A stretch of 64,000 nt of DNA from Leuctra nigra (taxonomy: Eukaryota > Arthropoda > Insecta > Plecoptera > Leuctridae), in assembly GCA_934045905.1 (NCBI GenBank), contig OW203768.1:26069060-26133059 (forward strand). Direction: 5' to 3'. Made by a program: the position numbers and the translations under genes. This document shows, one piece after another, positions 21,677 to 34,100 of this stretch. The number at the start of each line of letters is the position of its first letter. The stretch's first letter is position 1. Under the pieces are notes generated by a model that was not told where the DNA came from, made no database searches, and saw only the letters and a list, made by a program, of their open reading frames with translations.

Positions 21677-22782
21677 TGTAACAGCTTGATTTTCGCGCCT
21701 GTCATTTTTCAAACATTTGTAATTGTTACTCGGCACGCCGAGAGATAGCGCATCGTTAGGTCAAGGTCGCTCACGGCCGCTTAGACTCTTGTGACTACTG
21801 TTCAGTACAGGGGGCGGAATCGCCGCAGGCGTAGAATGTTCTATGTGACGTAGTTCAGATTGTCTTGCTGGTAAATCGAGGTCCCTATCTCGACCTCTTT
21901 CGGAGTTGACCAGCGGTGAGGACGGACACAGAGGATCTACCACGGCACATTGTATTCAGGGTATTTGTAAAATTTAACGTTCGGCCTTGTGCCCCTCTGG
22001 CTACTCTTCTACTGTCGTAGAAGTTTGCATAGTTTTATTTTTACGTGTTTCCTTTCTTAATCCTTGCTGTAGCGGAGCTAGGTTTGTCTCTTTAGGCAGC
22101 CTTGGCATGATGTAAGTGAAATATACGTGAGTACGTGCCCTGGTGGTTCTTTGTGCTAGGCGTCCTGATCCGGCCCTAGTTAGTCCGTCCAAACTGTCTG
22201 GACAACTCCGATTGTAGCACGTTTTCTCTTTTGGCCCGTCAAAACAAATTCTAACCTTGTGTATTATTTTCTGTCGCGCTGGGAATGCATTTTATTTGTA
22301 CTATTTGATGTTGTTGTAAGAGTATGAGGAATATCATACTAAATGCGTGATGGCCCTGACAAGGTCACCACAAGCCCATTTTGACATTGTGTGTAGTTTC
22401 TCGAGAAGAAAGAGATCTGTAAGTCAGGCGTTTGCCTCACTTTATTATTTCATTATCTTTCGTTGTTTCTTGCTTTGTTCAATTTATTAGTAACTTCACT
22501 CACTTCAGAGCTATGTCTCAGTGTTCATTTTTAATGTACAATCAATTTCACATTTAGTTTATTATCATTCTGTTCGCCATTTCAGTGTACGGTGGAGGTT
22601 GGGTTAATAAACCACGAGACGTGGGTTTTGTTACCTATTCAGCTGTGCATTTACGTATGTCACTTACCAGTCCTCACTCCATTGTTTTAACTTGTACGAC
22701 TTTCTGCCTCACGTACCTACGACCCGTGTCCCCGACTGAGGAACTAGCCGGACCAGTCCACATTGATGGGACAGATGTGGCA
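21677..22782 (+). mobile_element. Solo LTR inside Penelope copy 2
   Basis: 1106 bp inserted between CTCACTT and the CGCGCTCCCATTGG of the Penelope 3' region (contiguous in copy 1). It starts TGTAACAGCTTGATTTTCGC and ends CAGATGTGGCA, giving the canonical TG...CA ends. ACTT at 21673-21676 and 22783-22786 is a 4-bp target duplication. It contains no internal coding region, as expected for a solo LTR left by recombination between two LTRs. The family (Gypsy, BEL or Copia) cannot be decided. Confidence 0.75.
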
Positions 22783-22786
22783 ACTT

Positions 22787-23005
22787 CCCGCGCTCCCATT
22801 GGTCACGCAGCCAATTACTCCTCTTTTCCCATTGGCTCGCCTACTTGCGACAGTAGGCCAGATTAAAGCCGGCTTTTCTTATCTAGCCATACCAACCCAG
22901 CCTGCCGGAGGATGATGACAGCAGGTGCCTCGAAACGTCGCTGCCAACGGCCCTTTTCAGGGCCAGCACAAGCAACTGACAGAGCAAGAACCGCACTGGA
23001 ACCAC
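22787..23005 (+). mobile_element. Penelope copy 2, 3' terminal region
   Basis: Nearly identical to the end of copy 1: inverted CCAAT boxes, GCGACAGTAGGCCAGATTAA, the hammerhead-like block, GCTGCCAACGGCCCTTTTCA, and the end at GAACCGCACTGGAACC. It restores continuity of copy 2 across the solo LTR. Confidence 0.85.
22905..22939 (+). ncRNA. Decayed hammerhead-like motif in Penelope copy 2
   Basis: Corresponds to 18294-18327, but the CUGA core reads CGGA here (T to G at the invariant U4 position). The GAAACGTC end is retained. It is expected to be inactive. Confidence 0.45.
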
Positions 23006-23189
23006 ATACACACCTACTTGACTTTTAGTTAACGTTACTTTCAACCCCGGCCTGTCATTCATTATAAATGCAATTGGTTACAAATGAGAATAATGTTACC
23101 GTACTGTGTACTTACACCTGGCTGCACTTGCCGGACTTGCCTGTAGTTTTAAGATTTTTAACTTTTAACAAATCGACGGACTTCCCCCG

Positions 23190-23397
23190 GAATGGGGCCC
23201 CACCGACCCAAACCCCCCTGGCCACAGTCTGTCCTCATTCCGGCCTGGCCTTCCTACCATTGGGGGACTCCCCCGGTTCAGGCTCCTTTGGTCGAGCTAT
23301 CCCGATGACTTCAATTTATAATCAACACAATTAAAAATAAGTTTTATTGCTAGCAAAATGGCCTTGTTGTCGACGCGCAATTAAACCATATTATTGG
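23190..23397 (+). mobile_element. GACGGCTG/GACGCGCC short element, copy C (3' half)
   Basis: Contains CCCCGGAATGGGGCCCCACC, a GTCCTCATTCCGGCCTGGCC block, GACTCCCCCGGTTCAGGCTC, CAATTTATAATCAACACAAT and the tail GTCGACGCGCAATTAAACCA. It aligns with the second half of 58797-59235. The 5' half is missing, as in target-primed truncation. Confidence 0.75.
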
Positions 23398-24189
23398 TTC
23401 ATCAACGAACACGTTATTCAAAGAAAGAACACGAGAGGTAAAATAATCCCTCTAATATTCATCACTGCCTTCTAGTACATAGATTTCCTGTATCTTCAGA
23501 GAAATGAAATATAAATGAAAATAAGTTGCATGGAGTGATGTAGTCCGACGGTTATGAAGTGTGTGTTTAGACATAAAATACAATAGGACCAATTCGAAAA
23601 AAACAAGTTGTGCCGATGACGCAGGTGATTTTTTCAGCGAGGTTCGCCAGATTTGAATTAGCTCGTTTTAACATTCCCCAATATGTCGTTCCAGAATGCA
23701 TATTTTTCTCATTAAGATTGCAAAGATGCCCGAGTTGTTCCTGAAGTCTACCAGACTAGATATACCATCAGCTTGTACTCTGCAAGATGAAATTTCTCAA
23801 CCTCAGAGTGTGTGTATTGGGTGTAAATAATGTGCTGGAAGTGAATTCAATTCATGTACGACCGTGGCAATGATTTGATGCCTTTTTGCATATTATTTAT
23901 CATATTTTAGAACTGAAACGTTTGAGATTGGCACATGTTGAAGTAAAAGCGTATTGGCCATAACTTTTCTCACTGTTGGTCTACTTGGTGAAATGCAGTT
24001 GAGAAGTGCCGTGCGTTCTCCCACGAACTACTAGAACTACAATACTAGATTACGTTAGCTAAAAAGTCATGCAACAAGATTAATTATGAATGAAATAATA
24101 AGCTGAAATGAAATGTGAATAACAATAAAAACATAATGTTGATTTTAATATTAACGATCTCATGTAAGCTACATATCGAAAATCTTCGG
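23398..24189. repeat. Mostly unassigned; holds a dispersed repeat at 23672-23805
   Basis: The segment 23672-23805 (ATTGCAAAGATGCCCGAGTT, GTTCCTGAAGTCTACCAGAC, CATCAGCTTGTACTCTGCAA) recurs at 61778-61905 in the same orientation. It is coding-like at 61.8 kb but interrupted by stops here. The rest of the interval shows nothing recognisable. Confidence 0.6.
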
Positions 24190-24208
24190 CTTTTCTGGCC
24201 GTCCATAT

Positions 24209-25189
24209 CTAGACAATATGGTGCGTCTGGGTCTTGGGCGAAGAAGCCGAAGGTGCCAAGTTCTCTGAAGCCGTTTGCCGTTGCTGTGGAGCTTTCGCTG
24301 CCGGAGTTCTCGCTGCCGGAGTTCTCGCTGCTGGAGAAGGTGGCGATCGATCACTTGTAGTGATCGGGATCTCCGAAACGGGCTGCGTCACGGATTGTGA
24401 CCAATGCACATCCCGGGCTGGGATCAAGTGGGAATGCTACGGACTACATTTCCAAGATTTGTGATGACCAGATATGACCTAGGCTGTCCATCCTGTTGCA
24501 TGATCCTGCCATATCGTTTCAAATCGATAATCCATACGATTTTGCCTGGCAGAAGATTGTAATATACTCTTGTTACATGCCGTTGTCATAATTCGAATTG
24601 TTTAATTATTCTGATATTTTCCTCTTCCCTTGATGTTTATATTCATATCACCCATCATTAACTTGTGAGTAGCATTTACTGTGGCTAGTGTTGTCTCCAA
24701 TTCTGAGATAACATCACTGGAAGGTGATCTGTATACAATCTTAAAGAACATATGATTCATTGTCTTTGTTCACAGTTATATTTACTGTGATTGCTTGAGA
24801 GATAGATTCATTCACGATAATATTGAGTTGATTAAGTCATTATTTAGAAGAACATTAATTCTATCATGCGAACTTAGTTTATTAGTGCAATTATGGCCGG
24901 TCTTTCAATGCCTTTCTAACTTTTATACAGTCAATTAGGACTATATTGCCATGGCAACAACCAATGGCATTCCTAGAATGACCACTAACTAACTGTTAAG
25001 AGCTAATTGAGACTTTAGCCGATTATTGAAAGACCGGGCCTTAGTAGTTGAATAGCCGTCTAAAGTTAAAGAGTCATTATTAATTTTCAACTGAGTTTCG
25101 GTTAATATTTTCACATCGAACGTTGTCTGCATTGTCATTGTTATTGTCCAGCTGGCTTTCTTGAGGTTTTTTAGCAGGTAGTTTATCAA
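24209..25189 (-). pseudogene. LINE ORF2 N-terminal endonuclease, broken; RT absent
   Basis: The minus frame starts about 25189. FDVKILTETQLKINNDSLTL followed by DGYSTTKARSFNN is the apurinic-type endonuclease LTETWL block. After frameshifts come VNESISQAITVNITVN, VYRSPSSDVISELETTLATV and MGDMNINI (the GDFN catalytic block), then a more damaged stretch ending in SEIPITTSDRSPP and an Ala/Pro repeat (TPAARTPAARTPAAKAP). The RT domain does not follow. In a complete element this nuclease nicks target DNA for primed reverse transcription. It lies just downstream of the ORF1-type frames at 25289-26066 on the same strand. Confidence 0.75.
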
Positions 25190-25288
25190 TGTCCTTGAAC
25201 GAAGTTAGCCTCACTTTTATATTGTTTTTAATTGTAAAGATGTTGCTAGATGCAGGACGGCAACATCTTTATCCATCTTTATTATTAT

Positions 25289-26066
25289 TTATTCATCTTT
25301 TTCATCTTTAGTATTTTTCCCTAATACTTGCTGCACTTCGAGAAGGAGGCTGTGGCGGTATCTCGTGAGCGATTCAGTCACCACGAAACCCTTGCCTTTT
25401 AGTGACTTTTTGTTGCTCCATAGCGCTGCTCTTGTCTGATATGAAATGAACTTTACAATGATAGGCCTCAAGAAGTGATTCGCGGCACTCGGGGTACCCC
25501 AGCCTCTCTAGCCTGCAGGATATTCAAGTTCATCTTTGCTTTAAGAGCGTTGACACAGTAAAATAAGTGTTCTCTTGGTCACTTTCTTCAACACCGTGCA
25601 TGAGGAGGCAGTTCCGACGGCTGTACTGTTCTAAAGAGTCGATGGCGGAGTCCTGGTAATTGAGGCGCGATGTCATTTCCACAATTTCCGTCTTCATCGC
25701 TCCTATAGACTGCTGCACAAAACACTCCATGGTTTTGAACTTTGCCGCCAATTCCTGTAGCTCAGTGTCAGCAATCGGCGCAGTGGGATTCGTCGGGTCG
25801 GACTTCCTATTTGCTAGGGCTTCCATTCAGATTTGGAAGCTCTTCAGTGTGTTGCTTACCTCCTCTTCAAACCGCTTCATCCGGCACTGGACGGCGTCTA
25901 GATCAGGAACTGTCTTCGCGGATAGATTCCTCGGTGGGCCCATTGGTTTGTTTTTGGTATGTGAGTTTGTGGATGCTAGGGGAGATTCACTTTGTCGGTT
26001 GGTATTCCTGGAGCTTGAGAGCTTACTGCGGACGCTCAGAGGCATGTGATGAAGTGCTAGCTTCAC
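25289..26066 (-). pseudogene. LINE ORF1-type protein in three frames
   Basis: From 26066: a Ser/Asn/Pro-rich start with VPDLDAVQCRMKRFEEEVSN. From 25826: MEALANRKSDPTNP, then LQELAAKFKTMECFVQQSIG and the hallmark DSAIDSLEQYSRRNCLLMHG. From 25471: RPIIVKFISYQTRAALWSNK followed by KSLKGKGFVVTESLTRYR. Coiled coil, then LEQYSRRNCLLxHGVxE, then RPIIVKFxSYxxRxxxxxxKxxLKG is the order of jockey/CR1-type ORF1 RNA-binding proteins. Stops and frameshifts separate the three pieces. Confidence 0.8.
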
Positions 26067-26904
26067 TCGGGTCTAACTTCACTTCACTAGAGATATCCGC
26101 GTGAAGAATAATTGGTAAAATCGTGCAAACTTCAGCGAGTTATGGCATAAGCAAATGTTATATTGATAGAAGAAAATTGCGGTAATGTGTACTAGATTGT
26201 GAAATTAAAGTTGGTTGTTAATAATTACCACTAATTGCGGGTCGAGTGAGAAGCGAGCGCACGAGACTCTTTACAAAGTCGCCATCTTGCAAGCACAAAT
26301 TCCCTGTTTGTGTCGATTGAAAAGTTCACCGTCAACAAGCCTCCGGAATCTGTTTCAGTCATATAAATGACCAATGACCTGGGGGATTCTTATTGCAACC
26401 AACAGAATGAAGCGGAGAATATACCTGCTGTTGAGTGTTAGTGGATCCCGTTGATGTCAGTAGATGGCATTAGCGAAGTCGACCGGCTTTTTGGGCTTCT
26501 GATTCGGCAAGACGTATCTCATTTAGAAATGGCAAATGTACTGGTTCACAATCGCCCTAGTTCATATGTTAAGCAGCCCTTTTGTAACCCGTATCTGCAT
26601 GCTGTTAACTTGGTTCTGCACACATTTGAATTATTCACACACTTGAAGTATCTCAAGATACTGATGTTTGTTGTATCTTGTGTATAAGAAGGGTATGATG
26701 GAGGGGATGAAGTGGAGGGTCAAGGGGATGACGGGCGCTTTATTAATGTGCATTTGCCTTATCTTTAACATTAGTCCGGGCTGGATGTAAAGATGTATGA
26801 TCTCCAGGCCATTGTGGAAGTTGGTGACCACGGGATCAGAACTGGAAATTAGTAAAAATGTTCTTTTTCATAATTTGCATAATACAAATGTATTTTTGTA
26901 GAGA
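26067..26904. other. Probable LINE 5' UTR (26067-26310), then nothing recognised
   Basis: Read on the minus strand, TGCTTGCAAGATGGCGACTT lies about 230 bp upstream of ORF1. A CAAGATGGCG start is common at LINE 5' ends. From 26311 to 26904 I see no gene signature. Confidence 0.4.
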
Positions 26905-27335
26905 AATTTCAAGAGTATATGAGTACTGCTAAAGTGGGAACAAGGCGAGTAAGCAGCAGAAACAGTAAGAGTAAGCACGCTATTTCATGTATTTATGTTA
27001 CTTCTACTCTTAAAATTGATATTTTTGTCATGTCAGAAGACTTCCATCGAATTGAGAAAGCTTTTGTTGAAAATATTGAAAATATGTGTATAGCATATTA
27101 ATTGAAACGTATACCATTTCTAAAGGTAACTAATAAGTTGAAATGTTTAAATTGCACAGACACTTGTGGTTTTGTTCTCGAAAAATTGTGTAAACTCCCT
27201 GAAGCTGTCCTGAAATAACCAGTCAGCCGCGCTATGCTGAGATTGTTAGTCGGCAGTCGGAGGCTCAACGTGTCAGACGTGTGTGTGTGTTGCTGCGCGC
27301 TCTGTGTGTTTATCATGCATTGCTGCAATACGAAG
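26905..27335 (+). repeat. Composite dispersed repeat, modules M2 plus M3
   Basis: M2 (about 26905-27147) starts near GAGTACTGCTAAAGTGGGAA, passes AGCAGCAGAAACAGTAAG and GTAAGCACGCTATTTCATGT, and ends GGTAACTAATAAGTTGAAAT. M3 (27148-27335) follows directly with AAATTGCACAGACACTTGTG. The same M2-M3 joint occurs at 49110-49440, and M2 at 63826-64000. Confidence 0.85.
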
Positions 27336-27445
27336 CCACAGCGGATCCACATATAATATTTGATGTCTAGTTCGTCGGTTATCTCTTTAATTTAACGGTT
27401 TCCCTCCTAATGTTTCTACCGAGAACCTAAATACGCTCAATTCTT

Positions 27446-27735
27446 TTGCGCACATGTGCTTCTAGGACATTTGTAGGTGGTGGTATTGTAGAGCACGTTG
27501 TAGGTGGTGGTAGTGTGGGGCATGACTTACAAGTGATAGGAGTGGGGCACGTTGTTATATCACATGTTGTCGGGCAAGGCGGGGACGCGGGACAAGTTCG
27601 AGGACAAAACGGGGGCGCCGGACATGTAGGAGGCGATGTTGTTGCTGCGGACAGATAATTTCACATGTGTTATTCTCACACATAAACAGGGGAAATCTGT
27701 TCCAGGAATCACATTTAGTATAATTAGAAAATACA
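27446..27735 (-). other. Possible Cys/Pro-rich coding fragment
   Basis: The minus frame gives CPAPPFCPRTCPASPPCPTT, CDITTCPTPITCKSCPTLPP and PTTCSTIPPPTN, with cysteines 2 to 7 residues apart and Pro/Thr between. Just upstream, in a neighbouring frame, lies MCENNTCEIICPQ, also Cys-rich, so one frameshift or an unseen intron could join them. The plus strand of the same DNA gives a Gly/Val-rich frame. It could encode a structural or secreted Cys/Pro repeat protein, or simply be a GT-rich minisatellite. No family is recognised. Confidence 0.35.
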
Positions 27736-27868
27736 ATATGAAGTCAAGTAGAAGTGATTTCTTGTAAAATTAGCTGCCAAGCCCAAACGATGCGTCTACT
27801 GATGACTAAACCGGGGAAAAGTTGATCTCAAACTTTACAACTGTGTTGTTCAAGGTTGAAATTAGGGT

Positions 27869-28051
27869 TATCACTTGGTACATTTAAAATATTATTTCTT
27901 TACGGCACCCAGCGAATCAATAAACATTCTTATTTTTAATAAAAAGAAACATATCATTATTAATTAACAAATCAAAAAATATAAAATGTTTAACTAATGG
28001 CGCAAAGTTTGTCTGTATCTAATCATGGTTAAAAATTTAAATTCATACTTC
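27869..28051 (+). repeat. Satellite-flanking repeat, left copy
   Basis: About 180 bp, diverged but clearly alignable with 42477-42651: ATTATTTCTTTACGGCACCC, TATTTTTAATAAAAAGAAAC, TATTAATTAACAAAT, and the end TATCTAATCATGGTTAAAAA. The satellite array begins about 50 bp later. Confidence 0.8.
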
Positions 28052-28104
28052 CACCAATTTCGTCCCCAATCGGATCCACAAAAGTTCTAAAAATGTCATC
28101 CAAA

Positions 28105-31100
28105 TCGCTCGCGCTTGCGCCACTGGATGTGCTTTACCTTGACCCCGACAGATGTCGTGCTCCTCACTCCACTCCCCGTTACAGCTACAAGTCACAGTCC
28201 TAGAGATGAAGTCGGCGCTCGCGCTTGCGCCACTGGATGTGCTTTACCTTGACCCCGACAGATGTCGTGCTCCTCACTCCACTCCCCGTTACAGCTACAA
28301 GTCACAGTCCTAGAGATGAAGTCGGCGCTCGCGCTTGCGCCACTGGATGTGCTTTACCTTGACCCCGACAGATGTCGTGCTCCTCACTCCACTCCCCGTT
28401 ACAGCTACAAGTCACAGTCCTAGAGATGAAGTCGGCGCTCGCGCTTGCGCCACTGGATGTGCTTTACCTTGACCCCGACAGATGTCGTGCTCCTCACTCC
28501 ACTCCCCGTTACAGCTACAAGTCACAGTCCTAGAGATGAAGTCGGCGCTCGCGCTTGCGCCACTGGATGTGCTTTACCTTGACCCCGACAGATGTCGTGC
28601 TCCTCACTCCACTCACCGTTACAGCTACAAGTCACAGTCCTAGAGATGAAGTCGGCGCTCGCGCTTGCGCCACTGGATGTGCTTTACCTTGACCCCGACA
28701 GATGTCGTGCTCCTCACTCCACTCCCCGTTACAGCTACAAGTCACAGTCCTAGAGATGAAGTCGGCGCTCGCACTTGCGCCACTGGATGTGCTTTACCTT
28801 GACCCCGACAGATGTCGTGCTCCTCACTCCACTCCCCGTTACAGCTACAAGTCACAGTCCTAGAGATGAAGTCGGCGCTCGCGCTTGCGCCACTGGATGT
28901 GCTTTACCTTGACCCCGACAGATGTCGTGCTCCTCACTCCACTCCCCGTTACAGCTACAAGTCACAGTCCTAGAGATGAAGTCGGCGCTCGCGCTTGCGC
29001 CACTGGATGTGCTTTACCTTGACCCCGACAGATGTCGTGCTCCTCACTCCACTCCCCGTTACAGCTACAAGTCACAGTCCTAGAGATGAAGTCGGCGCTC
29101 GCGCTTGCGCCACTGGATGTGCTTTACCTTGACCCCGACAGATGTCGTGCTCCTCACTCCACTCCCCGTTACAGCTACAAGTCACAGTCCTAGAGATGAA
29201 GTCGGCGCTCGCGCTTGCGCCACTGGATGTGCTTTACCTTGACCCCGACAGATGTCGTGCTCCTCACTCCACTCGCCGTTACAGCTACAAGTCACAGTCC
29301 TAGAGATGAAGTCGGCGCTCGCGCTTGCGCCACTGGATGTGCTTTACCTTGACCCCGACAGATGTCGTGCTCCTCACTCCACTCCCCGTTACAGCTACAA
29401 GTCACAGTCCTAGAGATGAAGTCGGCGCTCGCGCTTGCGCCACTGGATGTGCTTTACCTTGACCCCGACAGATGTCGTGCTCCTCACTCCACTCCCCGTT
29501 ACAGCTACAAGTCACAGTCCTAGAGATGAAGTCGGCGCTCGCGCTTGCGCCACTGGATGTGCTTTACCTTGACCCCGACAGATGTCGTGCTCCTCACTCC
29601 ACTCCCCGTTACAGCTACAAGTCACAGTCCTAGAGATGAAGTCGGCGCTCGCGCTTGCGCCACTGGATGTGCTTTACCTTGACCCCGACAGATGTCGTGC
29701 TCCTCACTCCACTCGCCGTTACAGCTACAAGTCACAGTCCTAGAGATGAAGTCGGCGCTCGCGCTTGCGCCACTGGATGTGCTTTACCTTGACCCCGACA
29801 GATGTCGTGCTCCTCACTCCACTCCCCGTTACAGCTACAAGTCACAGTCCTAGAGATGAAGTCGGCGCTCGCGCTTGCGCCACTGGATGTGCTTTACCTT
29901 GACCCCGACAGATGTCGTGCTCCTCACTCCACTCCCCGTTACAGCTACAAGTCACAGTCCTAGAGATGAAGTCGGCGCTCGCGCTTGCGCCACTGGATGT
30001 GCTTTACCTTGACCCCGACAGATGTCGTGCTCCTCACTCCACTCCCCGTTACAGCTACAAGTCACAGTCCTAGAGATGAAGTCGGCGCTCGCGCTTGCGC
30101 CACTGGATGTGCTTTACCTTGACCCCGACAGATGTCGTGCTCCTCACTCCACTCCCCGTTACAGCTACAAGTCACAGTCCTAGAGATGAAGTCGGCGCTC
30201 GCGCTTGCGCCACTGGATGTGCTTTACCTTGACCCCGACAGATGTCGTGCTCCTCACTCCACTCCCCGTTACAGCTACAAGTCACAGTCCTAGAGATGAA
30301 GTCGGCGCTCGCGCTTGCGCCACTGGATGTGCTTTACCTTGACCCCGACAGATGTCGTGCTCCTCACTCCACTCCCCGTTACAGCTACAAGTCACAGTCC
30401 TAGAGATGAAGTCGGCGCTCGCGCTTGCGCCACTGGATGTGCTTTACCTTGACCCCGACAGATGTCGTGCTCCTCACTCCACTCCCCGTTACAGCTACAA
30501 GTCACAGTCCTAGAGATGAAGTCGGCGCTCGCGCTTGCGCCACTGGATGTGCTTTACCTTGACCCCGACAGATGTCGTGCTCCTCACTCCACTCCCCGTT
30601 ACAGCTACAAGTCACAGTCCTAGAGATGAAGTCGGCGCTCGCGCTTGCGCCACTGGATGTGCTTTACCTTGACCCCGACAGATGTCGTGCTCCTCACTCC
30701 ACTCCCCGTTACAGCTACAAGTCACAGTCCTAGAGATGAAGTCGGCGCTCGCGCTTGCGCCACTGGATGTGCTTTACCTTGACCCCGACAGATGTCGTGC
30801 TCCTCACTCCACTCCCCGTTACAGCTACAAGTCACAGTCCTAGAGATGAAGTCGGCGCTCGCGCTTGCGCCACTGGATGTGCTTTACCTTGACCCCGACA
30901 GATGTCGTGCTCCTCACTCCACTCCCCGTTACAGCTACAAGTCACAGTCCTAGAGATGAAGTCGGCGCTCGCGCTTGCGCCACTGGATGTGCTTTACCTT
31001 GACCCCGACAGATGTCGTGCTCCTCACTCCACTCCCCGTTACAGCTACAAGTCACAGTCCTAGAGATGAAGTCGGCGCTCGCGCTTGCGCCACTGGATGT

Positions 31101-34100
31101 GCTTTACCTTGACCCCGACAGATGTCGTGCTCCTCACTCCACTCCCCGTTACAGCTACAAGTCACAGTCCTAGAGATGAAGTCGGCGCTCGCGCTTGCGC
31201 CACTGGATGTGCTTTACCTTGACCCCGACAGATGTCGTGCTCCTCACTCCACTCCCCGTTACAGCTACAAGTCACAGTCCTAGAGATGAAGTCGGCGCTC
31301 GCGCTTGCGCCACTGGATGTGCTTTACCTTGACCCCGACAGATGTCGTGCTCCTCACTCCACTCCCCGTTACAGCTACAAGTCACAGTCCTAGAGATGAA
31401 GTCGGCGCTCGCGCTTGCGCCACTGGATGTGCTTTACCTTGACCCCGACAGATGTCGTGCTCCTCACTCCACTCCCCGTTACAGCTACAAGTCACAGTCC
31501 TAGAGATGAAGTCGGCGCTCGCGCTTGCGCCACTGGATGTGCTTTACCTTGACCCCGACAGATGTCGTGCTCCTCACTCCACTCCCCGTTACAGCTACAA
31601 GTCACAGTCCTAGAGATGAAGTCGGCGCTCGCGCTTGCGCCACTGGATGTGCTTTACCTTGACCCCGACAGATGTCGTGCTCCTCACTCCACTCCCCGTT
31701 ACAGCTACAAGTCACAGTCCTAGAGATGAAGTCGGCGCTCGCGCTTGCGCCACTGGATGTGCTTTACCTTGACCCCGACAGATGTCGTGCTCCTCACTCC
31801 ACTCCCCGTTACAGCTACAAGTCACAGTCCTAGAGATGAAGTCGGCGCTCGCGCTTGCGCCACTGGATGTGCTTTACCTTGACCCCGACAGATGTCGTGC
31901 TCCTCACTCCACTCCCCGTTACAGCTACAAGTCACAGTCCTAGAGATGAAGTCGGCGCTCGCGCTTGCGCCACTGGATGTGCTTTACCTTGACCCCGACA
32001 GATGTCGTGCTCCTCACTCCACTCCCCGTTACAGCTACAAGTCACAGTCCTAGAGATGAAGTCGGCGCTCGCGCTTGCGCCACTGGATGTGCTTTACCTT
32101 GACCCCGACAGATGTCGTGCTCCTCACTCCACTCCCCGTTACAGCTACAAGTCACAGTCCTAGAGATGAAGTCGGCGCTCGCGCTTGCGCCACTGGATGT
32201 GCTTTACCTTGACCCCGACAGATGTCGTGCTCCTCACTCCACTCCCCGTTACAGCTACAAGTCACAGTCCTAGAGATGAAGTCGGCGCTCGCGCTTGCGC
32301 CACTGGATGTGCTTTACCTTGACCCCGACAGATGTCGTGCTCCTCACTCCACTCCCCGTTACAGCTACAAGTCACAGTCCTAGAGATGAAGTCGGCGCTC
32401 GCGCTTGCGCCACTGGATGTGCTTTACCTTGACCCCGACAGATGTCGTGCTCCTCACTCCACTCCCCGTTACAGCTACAAGTCACAGTCCTAGAGATGAA
32501 GTCGGCGCTCGCGCTTGCGCCACTGGATGTGCTTTACCTTGACCCCGACAGATGTCGTGCTCCTCACTCCACTCCCCGTTACAGCTACAAGTCACAGTCC
32601 TAGAGATGAAGTCGGCGCTCGCGCTTGCGCCACTGGATGTGCTTTACCTTGACCCCGACAGATGTCGTGCTCCTCACTCCACTCCCCGTTACAGCTACAA
32701 GTCACAGTCCTAGAGATGAAGTCGGCGCTCGCGCTTGCGCCACTGGATGTGCTTTACCTTGACCCCGACAGATGTCGTGCTCCTCACTCCACTCCCCGTT
32801 ACAGCTACAAGTCACAGTCCTAGAGATGAAGTCGGCGCTCGCGCTTGCGCCACTGGATGTGCTTTACCTTGACCCCGACAGATGTCGTGCTCCTCACTCC
32901 ACTCCCCGTTACAGCTACAAGTCACAGTCCTAGAGATGAAGTCGGCGCTCGCGCTTGCGCCACTGGATGTGCTTTACCTTGACCCCGACAGATGTCGTGC
33001 TCCTCACTCCACTCCCCGTTACAGCTACAAGTCACAGTCCTAGAGATGAAGTCGGCGCTCGCGCTTGCGCCACTGGATGTGCTTTACCTTGACCCCGACA
33101 GATGTCGTGCTCCTCACTCCACTCCCCGTTACAGCTACAAGTCACAGTCCTAGAGATGAAGTCGGCGCTCGCGCTTGCGCCACTGGATGTGCTTTACCTT
33201 GACCCCGACAGATGTCGTGCTCCTCACTCCACTCCCCGTTACAGCTACAAGTCACAGTCCTAGAGATGAAGTCGGCGCTCGCGCTTGCGCCACTGGATGT
33301 GCTTTACCTTGACCCCGACAGATGTCGTGCTCCTCACTCCACTCGCCGTTACAGCTACAAGTCACAGTCCTAGAGATGAAGTCGGCGCTCGCGCTTTACC
33401 ACTGGATGTGCTTTACCTTGACCCCGACAGATGTCGTGCTCCTCACTCCACTCGCCGTTACAGCTACAAGTCACAGTCCTAGAGATGAAGTCGGCGCTCG
33501 CGCTTGCGCCACTGGATGTGCTTTACCTTGACCCCGACAGATGTCGTGCTCCTCACTCCACTCCCCGTTACAGCTACAAGTCACAGTCCTAGAGATGAAG
33601 TCGGCGCTCGCGCTTGCGCCACTGGATGTGCTTTACCTTGACCCCGACAGATGTCGTGCTCCTCACTCCACTCCCCGTTACAGCTACAAGTCACAGTCCT
33701 AGAGATGAAGTCGGCGCTCGCGCTTGCGCCACTGGATGTGCTTTACCTTGACCCCGACAGATGTGCTCCTCACTCCACTCCCCGTTACAGCTACAAGTCA
33801 CAGTCCTAGAGATGAAGTCGGCGCTCGCGCTTGCGCCACTGGATGTGCTTTACCTTGACCCCGACAGATGTCGTGCTCCTCACTCCACTCCCCGTTACAG
33901 CTACAAGTCACAGTCCTAGAGATGAAGTCGGCGCTCGCGCTTGCGCCACTGGATGTGCTTTACCTTGACCCCGACAGATGTCGTGCTCCTCACTCCACTC
34001 CCCGTTACAGCTACAAGTCACAGTCCTAGAGATGAAGTCGGCGCTCGCGCTTGCGCCACTGGATGTGCTTTACCTTGACCCCGACAGATGTCGTGCTCCT

